Shown here: one piece after another, positions 63,552-64,000 of the stretch
Layout: each line of letters opens with the position of its first letter
Position numbering within the stretch: position 1 is the first letter of the stretch
Assembly (NCBI GenBank): GCA_029881255.1
Contig: JAOUMY010000002.1
Coordinates: forward strand, 1 to 64,000
Direction of reading: 5' to 3'
DNA from: Gammaproteobacteria bacterium
Lineage (GTDB): Bacteria > Pseudomonadota > Gammaproteobacteria > S012-40
DNA: 64,000 bases
Position numbers and translations under genes: made by a program
The notes under the pieces: generated by a model
Told to the model about the DNA's origin: nothing
The model's input: only the letters and a program-made list of their open reading frames with translations
Databases searched by the model: none

Positions 63552-64000
63552 TTATTGAAAATTGGCAAAATTCAGTTCCTGAGCATAGCGCGGGTTTCCT
63601 CTCAGTGCGCCAACGACATTATCCATGGAATGTTGACATAGCACAAAGTCGCCAGCTCTTACCAGATTGCGGACGGTGGCATAACCTGGCACCACGGCGC
63701 CGACCAGGGCCTCTGTTGTACTCCTGGTGGGAGCGCTGCAACTGAGCGAGATATTGTGAACGATCCCCAAGCGTGGACCGGTTCCCACGCTGACTAAATC
63801 ATATGAAGCCCTGATATGAAGAATATGATTTTGTGGCGATAAGACCGCTTTACCAACGGCGAGCACCGAAGCGATATTCCCTGGCACCCACGCCGGGAAC
63901 GTCGTTCGCGCCATGCCGGGCGCGTTGAATGTCACGCACGGAAGTTCGTGACTATAGGCCATAAGCGATGCGAGGCCACCACCCAGGGAATGTCCCGTAA
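63552..64000 (-). CDS. Lipase class-3-like protein, C-terminal part (runs off right edge)
   Basis: Reading from the right edge the frame begins TGHSLGGGLASLMAYSHELP, the nucleophile elbow GHSLGG of class-3 lipases (Mbeg-like/fungal type), then CVTFNAPGMARTTF. The end is VVGALRGNPRYAQELNFANF. The N-terminus with the oxyanion lid lies outside the window. Such proteins hydrolyse lipids or act as cell-associated esterases. The exported protein follows 15 bp later on the same strand. Confidence 0.75.
   Translation of the reverse strand, partial: TGHSLGGGLASLMAYSHELPCVTFNAPGMARTTFPAWVPGNIASVLAVGKAVLSPQNHILHIRASYDLVSVGTGPRLGIVHNISLSCSAPTRSTTEALVGAVVPGYATVRNLVRAGDFVLCQHSMDNVVGALRGNPRYAQELNFANFQ

Noticed and set aside
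1-64000. CRISPR arrays, rRNA and tRNA genes
   Set aside because: No regularly spaced direct repeats, no cas genes, and no tRNA or rRNA signature was seen on reading both strands; a tRNA missed by eye cannot be fully excluded without a covariance search.

Overview
The window looks like a chromosomal segment of a Gram-negative gammaproteobacterium that I cannot place to genus. Supporting signs are an RlmM-type 23S rRNA methyltransferase (a gammaproteobacterial family), several lipoproteins, an outer-membrane-barrel-like protein, a periplasmic DsrE-like protein, a malate:quinone oxidoreductase and a TerC/DUF502 pair. Base composition is near balanced, with AT-rich gaps. I found no rRNA, tRNA or CRISPR array. 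Much of the window is accessory DNA: long surface proteins, gene fragments, interrupted genes and wide gene-free gaps.

Layout. 1-628: the 5' end of an IS110-family transposase with a foldable upstream region. 629-8654: two >1000-residue exported proteins (a di-heme CxxCH protein and an FG-GAP repeat protein) flanking a frame-disrupted gene. 9005-15172: GST, peptidoglycan amidase, barrel-like protein, a rifampin ADP-ribosyltransferase with a helical N-terminal extension, a LemA/TPM/TPM operon, and an MBL-fold protein that has lost its HxHxDH motif. 15244-17846: a decayed chromate-resistance gene, a SpoU-type RNA methyltransferase, and an unknown locus ending in a 10-bp tandem repeat. 17975-30417: an exported or anchored FAD oxidase divergent from a methyltransferase with a twin-arginine-like leader, a DsrE-like protein, a Kelch lipoprotein, a TPR lipoprotein, an alpha/beta hydrolase with Ala at the nucleophile position, and a stand-alone papain-like domain. 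30810-40954: a surface-glycan region (beta-helix, TPR glycosyltransferase, DegT aminotransferase, NeuD-like acetyltransferase, methyltransferase, interrupted glycosyltransferase, OafA-type acyltransferase).

43434-50872 is the most unusual part. A thioesterase is followed by a tight same-strand run: desaturase, fatty-acid-hydroxylase-like protein, second desaturase, alpha/beta hydrolase, a zinc-ribbon PP-loop ATP pyrophosphatase of amidotransferase type, a GNAT-like protein and an SDR. Several of these genes overlap by 4-8 bp. I infer a pathway that desaturates or oxidises a fatty acyl chain and adds nitrogen or an acyl group; the product is unknown.

50990-64000: SulP transporter, Mqo, a 1008-residue orphan protein, a VIT-like membrane protein, two gene fragments, RlmM, DUF502, TerC, a tiny Cys-containing ORF with its own terminator, a protein with a ParB-like motif, an exported unknown and the C-terminal part of a class-3-type lipase running off the right edge.
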